Assembly: GCF_005765165.1 (NCBI RefSeq)
Contig: NZ_VCIW01000002.1
Location: forward strand, 434,001 to 498,000
DNA from: Paenibacillus antri
Lineage (GTDB): Bacteria; Bacillota; Bacilli; Paenibacillales; YIM-B00363
Direction: 5' to 3'
DNA: 64,000 nt
Shown here: in pieces, positions 44,001 through 51,655 of the stretch
How the letters are laid out: every line of letters starts with the position of its first letter
Numbering within the stretch: the stretch's first letter is position 1
Made by a program: the position numbers and the translations under genes
The notes under the pieces: generated by a model
Told to the model about the DNA's origin: nothing
Databases searched by the model: none
Seen by the model: only the letters and a program-made list of their open reading frames with translations

Positions 44001-45578
44001 TACTCGCCGACCGCGACGAGCTACGCCGACTTCGATTCGGACTTCTTTACGGTGGAAGCGGGCGCCCATGACGTCTCGTTCGTCTCGGTAACGGCCGACG
44101 GAGAACGGACGGCGTACGTCGATGCGGTGTCCATCGAGCGCATTGAAATTCCGGAATGGCCGGAACTCGCGAACGCCGGCTTCGAATCGCCGACGATCAC
44201 GACGAGCCACGGCGTTCTGGGCGGCGGCGACGGCTGGACGTTCAACGAACGGTCGGGCATGCAGCGCAACGGCAGCGCCTTCGGGGCGGCCGACGCGCCG
44301 GAGGGCACGCAGTCCGCGCTGCTGCAGACGAACGGCGGCGTCGCCGGGGCGATCAGCCAGACGATCGTGTTCCCGGCGGGGTCGTACGCGATCAGCTTCC
44401 AAGCGGCGAAACGCACCAGCTTCGGCGGGCAGCAATCGTTCGCCGTGTACCTCGACGATCGGGTTTTAGGCTCATACACGCCGACGTCGGGCAGCTACCA
44501 AGCGTATACGACGGACGGCTTCGTCATCGACAAACCCGGCCGGCATACGATCCGGTTCGCGGCGACGACGACGACGGGCGACAACACGGCGTTCGTCGAC
44601 GCGATCGACCTCGTGCCGTATACGCCGCCTTCCGGTCCTGCGATTCCGAACGGCAGCTTCGAGTCGCCGCCGGTGACGGCGTCGACCGGCGTGCAGGTCG
44701 GCGGCGCTGCGGACGGCTGGACGTTCAATTCCCGCTCGGGGCTGGTGAAGAACGGCAGCGTGTTCGGAGAAGCACCCGCTCCGTCGGGCATTCAGGCGGC
44801 GTACCTGAATACGAATAACGGGCAGGGCGAATTCAGCCAATCCGTCTTCCTGCCGGGCGGGACGTACGCGATCTCGTTCCAGGCGGCGAAGCGTTCGTTC
44901 GGCGGCGCGCAATCGTTCGACGTCTACCTCGACGAGACGTTGATCGGCTCGTACGCGCCGGCTTCCACGGCGTACGCTTCCTTCGCGACGGACGCGTTCG
45001 CGGTCGAGACGGGCCACCATACGATCCGGTTCGCGGCGACGACGACGACAGGCGACAATACGGCGTTCATCGACGCGATTACGATCGGCGAACCGGCTCC
45101 GCAGGCCGTACCGATCTTCGCGAACGCGGGCTTCGAATCGCCGGCCGTGACGGGGGTCCGCGGCAACATGACGGACGGCTGGACGTTCAACGCGACCGCC
45201 GGCGTACAGCGCAACGGCAGCGCCTTCGGGGCCGCGCCGGCGCCGGAAGGCGTGCAGACGGGGCTCATCCAAAACAAGGACGGCGCGGCCGGGGAGATCA
45301 GCCAGACGCTCTTTTTCCCGAAAGGGACTTATATGATTCAATTCCAAGCGGCAAGACGCGCCTTCGGCGGTCAACAGACGATCGAGGTGCGAACGGGCGA
45401 CACGACGATCGGCACGTTCGCGCCGGCGTCCTCGACCGAATTCCAAACGTTCGTCACGGAGCCGTTCACGGTTTCCTCCGGGTCGAGCCGCACGATCCGC
45501 TTCGTCGGCACGGCGGCGACGGGAGACAGTACCGCGTTCCTCGACGCGGCGACGATTGTTAGGGTTTCGGAGCAATAA
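41016..45578 (+). CDS. Secreted multimodular clan GH-A glycosidase (GH39-like) with five tandem C-terminal modules
   Basis: 1520 residues from ATG at 41016, with AAAGGAG 8 nt upstream; signal peptide cleaved near VEAADS. The catalytic barrel (about residues 45-380) has an acid/base Glu in TFYNEPNGSW (E203) and a nucleophile Glu in HLTEFGWGDD (E300), as in GH39/GH5-type retaining enzymes. Then come a bacterial Ig-like domain (QVEVSPLLPTVRSGDKLQLSA), a chitobiase-C-terminal-like domain (YPSAEAVTLTTATPGADIRYTLDGSEPT within it) and a four-Cys module (CAYEGGECHFEG to KRCFVSYD). Five repeats of about 155-160 residues follow, each starting NxxFESP and containing GWTFN and a TAFxDA ending. Likely binds and cuts a plant polysaccharide; substrate unknown. 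Confidence 0.85.
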   Translation: MNRRNRNSLHRFGALALAASLALSSWAGAKPVEAADSDDSAAPAPHTVRIDPNEVVQSDFLGIGVNVIPTALMEGTTRFGYTEAHWEMDRKRILTVRPKVARVWFQIDWMESAKGVYTFDSPQMQAFYKYLDVFKEAGTEIELNMGWKIGSAAHEWFNIPGVDPWTSAPADLDAYAASTSAALRELIEVRGYDNVKYLTFYNEPNGSWDFEAPGDQQAYYAEMVRKASERLAADGLRDRIEIWGPEETGAPGWTQYMKDHIDEHMDGYSFHVYGEAYEGLRVALKQRSDYVAPKPVHLTEFGWGDDNASNWDAGFANSVVAVANGGVKSALVWQLNGVWSPDPFGGTNGVYTMWDSIVLGMEPRKTFYSAGLLNRYIPEHSSVLAVDTGTPDLRAAAFKTADGNYSILLESKAGLPKDVTFDFGGVEIGKTFRKHVYQDDVVRTGNAILPPASASFEAGASFRDPNVGSAYHFAVYTTEPPQTQVEVSPLLPTVRSGDKLQLSATVIDNTGGVTWSIVGENNGAINKNTGVYHAPQVTDETLIAVKATSDSDPGAYGVALIKVLPMALPNTVEPVSFGLAPGVYPSAEAVTLTTATPGADIRYTLDGSEPTAASPLYERPIILADGTLALLKAKAFKSGLKSSGVTSALYQTNQVSNSPDGYAFCAYEGGECHFEGEAIVAFGADGLFNYAVHTGGVACAAAEFGGDPSPEHAKRCFVSYDIPEEVPVVTFFNASFEKPGTTTARPGPMTNGWTFNSRAGVQHNAGPFGATPAPLGVQTAYLKTDGGVSGVIGQSINFKPGAYQMEFKAAKRTSFGGTQTFDVYFDDTVIGSYAPTSGEYVIYRTEPFETSGGRHTIRFVATTTVGDNTAFLDDVRITHPKPFDAPHVANAGFESPAATNDGGVLLGAAASASASAGWTFNETSGVARNGAPGAPNAPLGMQAAALRTVDGEAGRFSQPVEFPAGTYVLSFRAAASGASGAQTFEVRVGDQVVGTYSPTATSYADFDSDFFTVEAGAHDVSFVSVTADGERTAYVDAVSIERIEIPEWPELANAGFESPTITTSHGVLGGGDGWTFNERSGMQRNGSAFGAADAPEGTQSALLQTNGGVAGAISQTIVFPAGSYAISFQAAKRTSFGGQQSFAVYLDDRVLGSYTPTSGSYQAYTTDGFVIDKPGRHTIRFAATTTTGDNTAFVDAIDLVPYTPPSGPAIPNGSFESPPVTASTGVQVGGAADGWTFNSRSGLVKNGSVFGEAPAPSGIQAAYLNTNNGQGEFSQSVFLPGGTYAISFQAAKRSFGGAQSFDVYLDETLIGSYAPASTAYASFATDAFAVETGHHTIRFAATTTTGDNTAFIDAITIGEPAPQAVPIFANAGFESPAVTGVRGNMTDGWTFNATAGVQRNGSAFGAAPAPEGVQTGLIQNKDGAAGEISQTLFFPKGTYMIQFQAARRAFGGQQTIEVRTGDTTIGTFAPASSTEFQTFVTEPFTVSSGSSRTIRFVGTAATGDSTAFLDAATIVRVSEQ

Positions 45579-45585
45579 CGAAAAG

Positions 45586-45630
45586 AAGGGCGGTTCCAAG
45601 CGTCGTTGCGCGCTTGAAACCGCCCTTTTC
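45586..45630 (+). terminator. Rho-independent terminator after the glycosidase gene
   Basis: AAGGGCGGTT-CAAGCG pairs with CGCTTG-AACCGCCCTT with a single mismatch, followed by TTTC. It begins 8 nt after the stop codon. Confidence 0.85.
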
Positions 45631-45726
45631 GCTCCGGATCCGGCAAGGGAGGGAGGAATCCCCGCGCGAACGCCGTATTCCTATTACAGGCGAAATTTAT
45701 TACATCGAAACGGATGGTGGCTCCCT

Positions 45727-46443
45727 ATGACCGAAGCGAGACAATTGGCGAATTTGTTGTCCGGCATGCAAGTCATCGACCTCTCGCATACATACGAGGA
45801 GGATATGCCCGTCGTCTTGTCGCATTCGCGTTATTTCCACACGCTCTGGGATTCGTTCGACACGGGCAGCATCGCGCTCGCGTATCAGCTCGTCATGAAC
45901 GAGCATTGCGGGACGCATATGGACGCGACGGCGCATTTCCTTCGGGAGGGGCATGAGGCGCATCGGTATATGGACGAAACGCCGACGACGCAGTTTTTCG
46001 GCCGGGCGCTCACGATCGACGTCTCGTTCCTCGACGAAACCGGCAGCGTATCCCGCGGGGTCGTCGAAGCGTGGGAACGGACGCATCAGCGAATCGAATC
46101 CGGCGATATCGTCTTCTTCCGTTTCGGCTGGGACCGGTATTGGGTGCCTCGCTCGGTCGACTTGAAGTACGCCAAGGAATGGCCCGGCCTCGCGGAGGAC
46201 GCCGCCTTCTATTTGGTCGAGAAGGGCGTCAAGGTCGTCGGCTGCGACGTCATCGCGATCGACGGTAGCGCCGCCGAAGGCGCGCCCGCGCATTACGCGC
46301 TGCTGGGGAACGGCGTGAACATCGTGGAAAATTTAACGAAACTTGACCGAATTCTAGGCGAGAGCGTCGTCTTTATCGCTCCCCTGAAGGTGAAGCGAGG
46401 CTCGGGTTCGCCGCTCCGCGCGCTCGCGTTCGTCTCCAAATAA
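45727..46443 (+). CDS. Cyclase family protein (kynurenine formamidase-like)
   Basis: 238 residues from ATG at 45727; a weak GGATGGTGG precedes it, and the open frame further upstream crosses a terminator so it is not used. Cyclase-family metal motifs: VIDLSHTYEEDMPV, then HCGTHMDATAHF (HxGTHxDxPxH-like, here with Ala before the last Thr/His pair) and GCDVIAIDGSAAEG. Members hydrolyse N-formylkynurenine, isatin or cyclic amides. No tryptophan-degradation genes lie nearby, so the substrate is open. Confidence 0.85.
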   Translation: MTEARQLANLLSGMQVIDLSHTYEEDMPVVLSHSRYFHTLWDSFDTGSIALAYQLVMNEHCGTHMDATAHFLREGHEAHRYMDETPTTQFFGRALTIDVSFLDETGSVSRGVVEAWERTHQRIESGDIVFFRFGWDRYWVPRSVDLKYAKEWPGLAEDAAFYLVEKGVKVVGCDVIAIDGSAAEGAPAHYALLGNGVNIVENLTKLDRILGESVVFIAPLKVKRGSGSPLRALAFVSK

Positions 46444-46444
46444 A

Positions 46445-46488
46445 ACAAGGTCCGTCCCGCGCTCAAGGCGCTCGGTGACGGACCTTGT
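46445..46488. terminator. Bidirectional terminator between cyclase and MFS genes
   Basis: ACAAGGTCCGTC (46445-46456) pairs perfectly with GACGGACCTTGT (46477-46488). The MFS frame as read runs into the loop of this structure, one of the reasons to suspect a frameshift in that gene. Confidence 0.8.
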
Positions 46489-47989
46489 TCGTTACTTGCC
46501 GGCGACGGCGTTCGGTTCCGCGGCTTGGGCGACGACCGGTACGTTCCTCCTGCGGCTTCACCTTCTTAATGAAGAAAGCCAGCGCCAGGGCGGCGACCGT
46601 CATCCACGTCGCGACGACGAACGCATAGTCGATGCCGTGCACGGCGGCCTGCGCTGTGACGCCGGCCATGGCCGCCGCATCCTGCGGGTCGATGCCGCCC
46701 GCGGCGACGAGCTCCGCGCCCTTCACCTCGGCTTGGTGCGTCATGATCGTCACGAGCAGCGCCGTGCCGAGCGCGCCGGCGACGTTGCGTAGCGTCTGCG
46801 ACATCGCGGAGCCGTGCGCGTTCAGCCGCTGCGGCAGCTGATTGAGCCCCGCCGTTTGGATCGGCATCATCAGCAGCGACATGCCGAACATGCGGATCGT
46901 ATAAATCCAGATGATCTTCGTGTAGGTCGTGTCGAGCGTCAGCGTGCTGAACTCGTACGTCGTTATCGTCGTGATGACGAGTCCGGCGACGGCCAGCCAG
47001 CGGGCTCCGATCTTATCGAAGATCGCCCCGGTGATCGGCGACATGACGCCCATGAGCAGCGCGCCCGGCAGCAGCAGCAGACCCGACTCGAGCGGCGTAA
47101 AGCCGCGGAGCGTCTGCAGGTAGATCGGGAGCAAAATCATTCCCGAGAACATCGCCATCGTGACGATGCCGTTGATGAGCGTCGTCAAGGAAAACATGCC
47201 GTACCGGAACACGCGGAATTCGAGAATCGGCTTCTCCGCCGCGAGCTCGCGCCAGACGAAGAGCAGCAAGGAGACGACGCCGACGACGAGACTCGTAATG
47301 ACGAGCGGGCTGTCCCAGCCGTCGTTGCCCGCGTCGCTGAAGCCGTACAGCAGCCCGCCGAACCCGAGCGTAGAGAGGACGACCCCGAGCGTATCCAGCT
47401 TCGGCGAAGACGTCTTCGCGACGTTCTTCATGGCGAACCAACCGAAGACGAGCGAGAACAAGGAGATCGGAAGTACGATATAGAATAGGACGCGCCACGA
47501 GTAATGTTCCACGACCCAACCGGACAACGTCGGCCCTACGGCCGGGGCGAAAATCATGGCGAGGCCCATCATCCCCATCGCCTTGCCGCGTTCCGCGACC
47601 GGGAAGATGGTAAGGACGACGATGGACATGAGCGGCATCAGGATGCCGGCGCCGGCGGCTTGGATGAGGCGGCCGGTAAGCAGGAAGCCGAAGTTCGGCG
47701 AGACGGCGCAGACGATCGTACCGATGAGGAACAATACGACGGCGGAATGAAACAAGGCTCTCGTCGTAAAACGTTGAATCAAGAAGGCGCTGATCGGGAC
47801 GAGCACGCCGTTGACGAGCATATAGCCCGTCGACAGCCATTGCACCGTGTTCGCGCTGATCTCCAAATCTTCCATCATCTTCGGCAGGGCGACGTTGAGC
47901 AGCGTCTGACTGAGAAGCGCCACGAAGGCGCCGATAATGAGGGCGGCCAAGATCGGCCCTCTTCGCGGGGCGGTCGTCGCGTTATTCAT
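46463..47989 (-). CDS. MFS multidrug exporter, DHA2 (EmrB/QacA) family, C-terminus probably frameshifted
   Basis: 508 residues as read, 14 membrane segments. DHA2 motifs: LNVALPKMMEDLEIS, motif A-like GRLIQAAGAGILMPL and motif C FAPAVGPTLSGWVVEHYSWR. The start overlaps the MarR stop. The last about 25 residues are Arg-rich and atypical, ending inside the terminator loop. Removing one G from GGAGG (plus-strand CCTCC, 46546-46550) would instead give a tail ENVPVVAQAAEPNAVAGK with TAA at 46492-46494, just before the terminator. This points to a one-base insertion, real or from sequencing. The membrane part is intact. Confidence 0.88.
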   Translation of the reverse strand: MNNATTAPRRGPILAALIIGAFVALLSQTLLNVALPKMMEDLEISANTVQWLSTGYMLVNGVLVPISAFLIQRFTTRALFHSAVVLFLIGTIVCAVSPNFGFLLTGRLIQAAGAGILMPLMSIVVLTIFPVAERGKAMGMMGLAMIFAPAVGPTLSGWVVEHYSWRVLFYIVLPISLFSLVFGWFAMKNVAKTSSPKLDTLGVVLSTLGFGGLLYGFSDAGNDGWDSPLVITSLVVGVVSLLLFVWRELAAEKPILEFRVFRYGMFSLTTLINGIVTMAMFSGMILLPIYLQTLRGFTPLESGLLLLPGALLMGVMSPITGAIFDKIGARWLAVAGLVITTITTYEFSTLTLDTTYTKIIWIYTIRMFGMSLLMMPIQTAGLNQLPQRLNAHGSAMSQTLRNVAGALGTALLVTIMTHQAEVKGAELVAAGGIDPQDAAAMAGVTAQAAVHGIDYAFVVATWMTVAALALAFFIKKVKPQEERTGRRPSRGTERRRRQVTNKVRHRAP

Positions 47990-48446
47990 CTTGTGGGGTA
48001 TCCTCTCCGTAGGTATTGAATATTTCCGTAATCCGTTCGTTAATGCGCACCAAGTGTTCTATATCTTCGGTCGGGAGCGCGAGCAGCGGCTCAAGCAGCT
48101 CCATGCGCCGAGAGTCGGTCTTCCGCCAGACGTCGACGCCGCGCTCCGTGAGCGACAATACGATGGATCTGCGGTCTTCTGTACCGCGCTCGCGGACGAC
48201 GAGCCCCGCCTTCTCCATCCGGTCGACGATGCCGCTGGCGGTGCTGTTCCCGATTTGGATGCGCTGCGCCAGCTCCGCGAGTCCGATGCGAGGGCGCTCC
48301 GACAGCACCCGCATGACCAACACCTGTACCGGGGTGACGCCGTGCGGCGTCGCGGCTTTCACCAGCATTCGGTGGAAAGCGATATTTACGTTGCGGAACG
48401 ATTGAAATAAGAGCTGCACTCGCTCCCGATCTTCCTTCGACGGCAT
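47982..48446 (-). CDS. MarR family transcriptional regulator
   Basis: 154 residues; AGGAGGG lies 6 nt before ATG. The winged helix is clear: VTPVQVLVMRVLSERPRIGLAELAQRI, NSTASGIVDRMEKAGLVVRERGTEDRRS. It overlaps the MFS gene by 8 nt, so repressor and exporter are co-translated, as in EmrR/EmrB systems. A palindrome at 48490-48501 just after the -10 box is its likely operator. Confidence 0.92.
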   Translation of the reverse strand: MPSKEDRERVQLLFQSFRNVNIAFHRMLVKAATPHGVTPVQVLVMRVLSERPRIGLAELAQRIQIGNSTASGIVDRMEKAGLVVRERGTEDRRSIVLSLTERGVDVWRKTDSRRMELLEPLLALPTEDIEHLVRINERITEIFNTYGEDTPQDE

Positions 48447-48489
48447 TCGAAACCCTCCTATTCGGAAAAAGTATTTCGCTCTCGAATAT

Positions 48490-48533
48490 TTCGCATGCGA
48501 ACTATTATAGTGCCGAGACGAACCTCAGGTCAA
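48490..48533 (-). promoter_or_regulatory. marR-MFS promoter with MarR operator
   Basis: On the minus strand TTGACC (complement of 48528-48533), 18 bp, perfect TATAAT (complement of 48504-48509). Immediately downstream is the perfect 12-bp palindrome TTCGCATGCGAA (48490-48501), overlapping the expected start of transcription. Confidence 0.75.
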
Positions 48534-48543
48534 TGGAAGACGG

Positions 48544-48573
48544 TTGTTTCCTAGGAGGGAAAAGAGATACAAT
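48544..48573 (+). promoter_or_regulatory. Promoter of the ROK kinase/deacetylase pair
   Basis: TTGTTT (48544-48549), 18 bp, TACAAT (48568-48573), about 55 bp before the ROK gene start. It is back to back with the marR promoter. Confidence 0.5.
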
Positions 48574-48627
48574 TGAAGCGAATCATGGATTCGGTTATTG
48601 CAAGCGAACGGCGAAGGGGAGAGTTGT

Positions 48628-49518
48628 ATGCGTATAGGCGCAATCGAAGCGGGCGGCACCAAGTTCGTCTGCGGCATCGGCAACGAGCGGGGCGACATCG
48701 AGGATCGGGTAAGCTTCCCGACCGAGCGTCCCGAAGAGACGCTGCGGCAGGTGATCGAGTATTTCCAAGACAAAAACGTCGAAGCGATCGGCATCGGCAG
48801 CTTCGGCCCGATCGATATCGATCCGGCGAGCCCGACGTACGGCTTCGTTACGACGACGCCGAAGCCGGGTTGGGGGAATTACGACTTCCTCGGCGCGATG
48901 AAGCGGGCGTTCGACGTCCCTTACGGCTGGGACACGGACGTGAACGCGGCCGCCTTCGGGGAAGCGACCTGGGGCGCGGCGCAAGGCTTGGACAGCTGCG
49001 TCTATTACACGATCGGCACCGGCGTCGGCGTCGGCGTATACGCGGAAGGACGGCTCGTGCACGGCCTCGTCCATCCGGAAGGCGGCCATGTGCTGACGCG
49101 GCGACATCCGGAGGACGACTTCGCGGGCGTATGTCCGTACCATGGCGATTGCCTCGAAGGCATGGCGGCCGGTCCCGCGCTCGAGAAGCGCTGGGGCGCG
49201 AAGGGAGCCGAGCTCGGCGCGGATCATCCGGCGTGGGGCATCGAGGCGTTCTACATCGCGCAAGCGGTATCGAGCGCGATTCTGCTGCTGTCGCCGAAGC
49301 GCGTCATTCTCGGCGGCGGCGTCATGAAGCAGGAGCAGCTGTTCCCGCTCGTCCGCGCCGAGGTTCGGCGTTTGCTTGCCGGCTACGTACGGGCCGAAGC
49401 GATCGCGGACGGCATCGACGCGTACATCGTTCCGCCGGGACTCGGCGACAACGCGGGGCTTAGCGGCGCGCTCGCGCTCGGTCGAGCGGCATGGGAGCGG
49501 GAGGCGGCGGCGCGATGA
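48628..49518 (+). CDS. ROK family sugar kinase (fructokinase-like)
   Basis: 296 residues from ATG at 48628, with GGGGAGAG upstream. ROK features: GAIEAGGTKFVCGIGN (phosphate-binding), GPIDIDP, catalytic Asp in YGWDTDVNAAAFGE, the ATP-site stretch YYTIGTGVGVGV, and the ROK zinc motif HPEGGHVLTRRHPEDD with C-x-x-H-x-x-C in GVCPYHGDCLEG. Closest in form to bacterial fructokinases (YdhR/GmuE type). It overlaps the ChbG-like gene by 4 nt, which suggests a role in amino-sugar or oligosaccharide processing. Confidence 0.9.
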   Translation: MRIGAIEAGGTKFVCGIGNERGDIEDRVSFPTERPEETLRQVIEYFQDKNVEAIGIGSFGPIDIDPASPTYGFVTTTPKPGWGNYDFLGAMKRAFDVPYGWDTDVNAAAFGEATWGAAQGLDSCVYYTIGTGVGVGVYAEGRLVHGLVHPEGGHVLTRRHPEDDFAGVCPYHGDCLEGMAAGPALEKRWGAKGAELGADHPAWGIEAFYIAQAVSSAILLLSPKRVILGGGVMKQEQLFPLVRAEVRRLLAGYVRAEAIADGIDAYIVPPGLGDNAGLSGALALGRAAWEREAAAR

Positions 49519-50420
49519 ACGGGGCGGAGCGATTAGGCTTCGGCGCGGACGAACGGCTCTTGATCGTGAACGCCGACGACTTCGGCATGTGTCATTCGAC
49601 GAACCTCGGGATTTTCCAGCTGCTCGAGGAAGGCGCCGTGGATTCGGCGACGATCATGATGCCGTGCGGCTGGGCGCGCGAGGCGCTCCGGTGGAGCGCG
49701 GCGCGGCCGGAGCTGAACGTCGGCGTCCACTTTACGCTGACGAGCGAATGGGAAGGCTACAAGTGGGGTCCGGTCGGCCGCGTCGGCGACGCGACGTCGC
49801 TCGCGACGAAGGAAGGCTGGTTCCCGGCCGACGTCCGGACGGTCGAGTCGACCGCGGATCCGGCTCAGGTGCGCGCGGAGCTGATCGCCCAGATCGAGAT
49901 GGCGATCGCCTCCGGGCTCGAGCCGACGCATCTCGATAACCATATGGGCTCCGTGTACGGTCTCGAAACCGGACGCGACTTCCTGCGCGAGGTGTTCGAG
50001 GTTTGCGTCCGGTACCGTCTGCCGTTTCGCTTGCCGCGGAAGGCGCCCGCGAATCGCGGAGCGACGCCGGAGCTGCAGGCGAGGGCCGCCCAAATCGGCG
50101 CGATCGCGGATGCGACGGGCGTCTCGATCCTGGACGATCTGGTCGGCCTTCCGTTCCAGAAGCTGCCCGGAGAGACGTACGACAGCTTCAAGCGCGACAT
50201 GATCGCCTTGCTCCGCAGCCTGTCGCCCGGCGTCACCGAGCTGATCATCCACCCGTCGCTCGTGACGGACGAACTGAAGGCGATCAACCCGCATTGGGAG
50301 AAGCGCGGGTGGGAGATGGACATCTTCCGCGACGCGGAGGTCCTTCAAGCCATGAACGAAGCGAGCATTCGCCGCGTTCGTTGGTCCGATCTGCGAGCTC
50401 TGCAGCGAGGAGAACGATAA
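49515..50420 (+). CDS. ChbG/HpnK (YdjC) family carbohydrate deacetylase
   Basis: 301 residues from ATG at 49515 (ATGA overlap with the ROK gene; GGGAGG 8 nt upstream). Metal-binding signature: LIVNADDFGMCHSTN (Asp pair), NVGVHFTLTSEW (His) and PTHLDNHMGSVYG (HxxxH). YdjC-family enzymes remove acetyl groups from chitobiose-like oligosaccharides. Together with the kinase it could process N-acetylated disaccharides. No transporter for them is adjacent. Confidence 0.88.
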   Translation: MNGAERLGFGADERLLIVNADDFGMCHSTNLGIFQLLEEGAVDSATIMMPCGWAREALRWSAARPELNVGVHFTLTSEWEGYKWGPVGRVGDATSLATKEGWFPADVRTVESTADPAQVRAELIAQIEMAIASGLEPTHLDNHMGSVYGLETGRDFLREVFEVCVRYRLPFRLPRKAPANRGATPELQARAAQIGAIADATGVSILDDLVGLPFQKLPGETYDSFKRDMIALLRSLSPGVTELIIHPSLVTDELKAINPHWEKRGWEMDIFRDAEVLQAMNEASIRRVRWSDLRALQRGER

Positions 50421-50425
50421 GAATA

Positions 50426-50477
50426 AGAAGGGGGTGTCCTTAGTCGTCTAACGACCGGAGGACGCCCCCTTCTTTGC
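50426..50477. terminator. Bidirectional terminator overlapping a gene end
   Basis: AAGGGGGTGTCCTT-type arm (from 50427) pairs with AGGACGCCCCCTT (to about 50472), followed by CTTT. The stop codon of the leftward 50440-51045 gene lies within the structure. Confidence 0.7.
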
Positions 50478-51045
50478 GCAGGAATCTCGCGCTGACGACG
50501 GCGTACGCCAAGCCGGCCGCCGCGAGCCGATGCGCGAAGGCCGGCAGCAAGGTCTCGTCGTCGTCGTGAACGAAATTGGGAAGCCCGGCGCATGCGGCGA
50601 AGCCGCGCGCCCGCAAGGAGGCGATTCGCGCCGCGTACGGCGCCGGGTCGGGCTCGATGCGCCGGGGCAGCACGCAGACGTCGACGATGCGGCGATCCGC
50701 CGGCACGCCGTAGCGATCCGCCAGCGATAGCACGGCTTCCAAGTTCGCTTCGAACGACTGCGATCTTGCGCCCGGCGCGAACGGGAGCAGGACGATGCGG
50801 GCGAACGTCTTAAGCGCCTCAGGGCCGAACGACGCCCAGGCCGCCTCGTCCGCGGGCAATGAATTTAAGACCGGCTCGCGAACGACGCGCGCCGCGGCCG
50901 ACGCGAGCGCGGGATCGGGCGATTCGAGCCATACGTCTTCGGCTCCTTCGAGCCGGCGCGGCGCGTCGCCGGGACGCAGACGTACGCAGGAGCCGTCGGG
51001 CGGCGTCGCGCCGTCGTTTTCGGAATAATAAGGAACGATCTCCAT
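50440..51045 (-). CDS. Pterin-binding (DHPS/methyltransferase)-like protein, possibly partial fold
   Basis: 201 residues from ATG at 51043-51045, with GAGGAGG 8 nt upstream; no membrane segment. The centre reads WLESPDPALASAAARVV, VLNSLPADEAAW and SLADRYGVPADRRIVDVCVLP, which recall the later strands of TIM barrels that bind folates (corrinoid/pterin methyltransferases: N-S-Lx-E followed by A-x-x-x-G-I/V-x-x-x-x-I-x-x-D). At 201 residues it is shorter than the usual 260-300, so the N-terminal part of the barrel may be missing. Function not assigned with confidence. Confidence 0.55.
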   Translation of the reverse strand: MEIVPYYSENDGATPPDGSCVRLRPGDAPRRLEGAEDVWLESPDPALASAAARVVREPVLNSLPADEAAWASFGPEALKTFARIVLLPFAPGARSQSFEANLEAVLSLADRYGVPADRRIVDVCVLPRRIEPDPAPYAARIASLRARGFAACAGLPNFVHDDDETLLPAFAHRLAAAGLAYAVVSARFLRKEGGVLRSLDD

Positions 51046-51175
51046 CTTCGCAGCCTCCTCTGCCGAACCCAACGTATCATATTCTCCCAACAATTCCTAC
51101 CGAGCGTGTTCAACATATCGCGGACCGAACTGGAAATACTGTTAGACAAGCATACGGAAAAACGGAGGAATGCTT

Positions 51176-51655
51176 GTGTCCAGCGCTGCGAAAAAACGGT
51201 TCAATCTTACGCCTAAGGAATATCAATCGCTCGCGAAAAGCAAGGAGCCCGCGCGGCCGGTTTTCGTCAACTGTTGGCGGGCGTTCGTAGCCGGCGGGAC
51301 GATTTGCGTCATCGGTCAGATGATCGCGACGCTGTTCGTCGAATACGCGGGCATGACGAAGGAGCAGGCCGGCGTGCCGACCGTCGTGCTGCTGATCCTG
51401 CTGTCCGTCATCCTGACGAGCCTCGGGGTGTACGACAAGATCGCCCAGTGGGCGGGCGCGGGGACCGCGGTTCCCGTCACCGGCTTCGCCAACTCGATGT
51501 CGTCCGCGGCGATCGAGCATCGAAGCGAAGGCATCGTGCTCGGCGTCGCCACGCGCATGTTCAAGCTGGCCGGTTCCGTCGTCGTCTTCGGCACCGTCGC
51601 CGCCTTCGTCGTCGCGCTCGTCCATTGGATCATAGGGACGGGAGGTCAATCCTGA
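51176..51655 (+). CDS. spoVAC: Stage V sporulation protein AC
   Basis: 159 residues from GTG at 51176 (GGAGG 7 nt upstream; ATG at 51170 is too close). Landmarks: NLTPKEYQSLAKSKEPARPVFVNCWRAF within the start, GGTICVIGQ and GAGTAVPVTGFANSMSSAAIEH. SpoVAC is an integral inner-forespore-membrane protein of the channel that takes up and releases Ca-dipicolinic acid. First gene of a three-gene set overlapping by TGATG and TAATG junctions. A sigma-G promoter is expected but none was clear. Confidence 0.96.
   Translation: MSSAAKKRFNLTPKEYQSLAKSKEPARPVFVNCWRAFVAGGTICVIGQMIATLFVEYAGMTKEQAGVPTVVLLILLSVILTSLGVYDKIAQWAGAGTAVPVTGFANSMSSAAIEHRSEGIVLGVATRMFKLAGSVVVFGTVAAFVVALVHWIIGTGGQS

Noticed and set aside
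41013-44435. A 1140-codon open frame on the minus strand opposite the secreted glycosidase gene
   Set aside because: It is a by-product of high GC at third positions: Arg-rich, no ribosome binding site, no recognisable motif, and the plus strand encodes clear domains.
51046-51175. A sigma-G promoter for the spoVA genes
   Set aside because: GCATACG at about 51150 resembles a -10 box, but no TGMATA-like -35 at 17-18 bp could be found.
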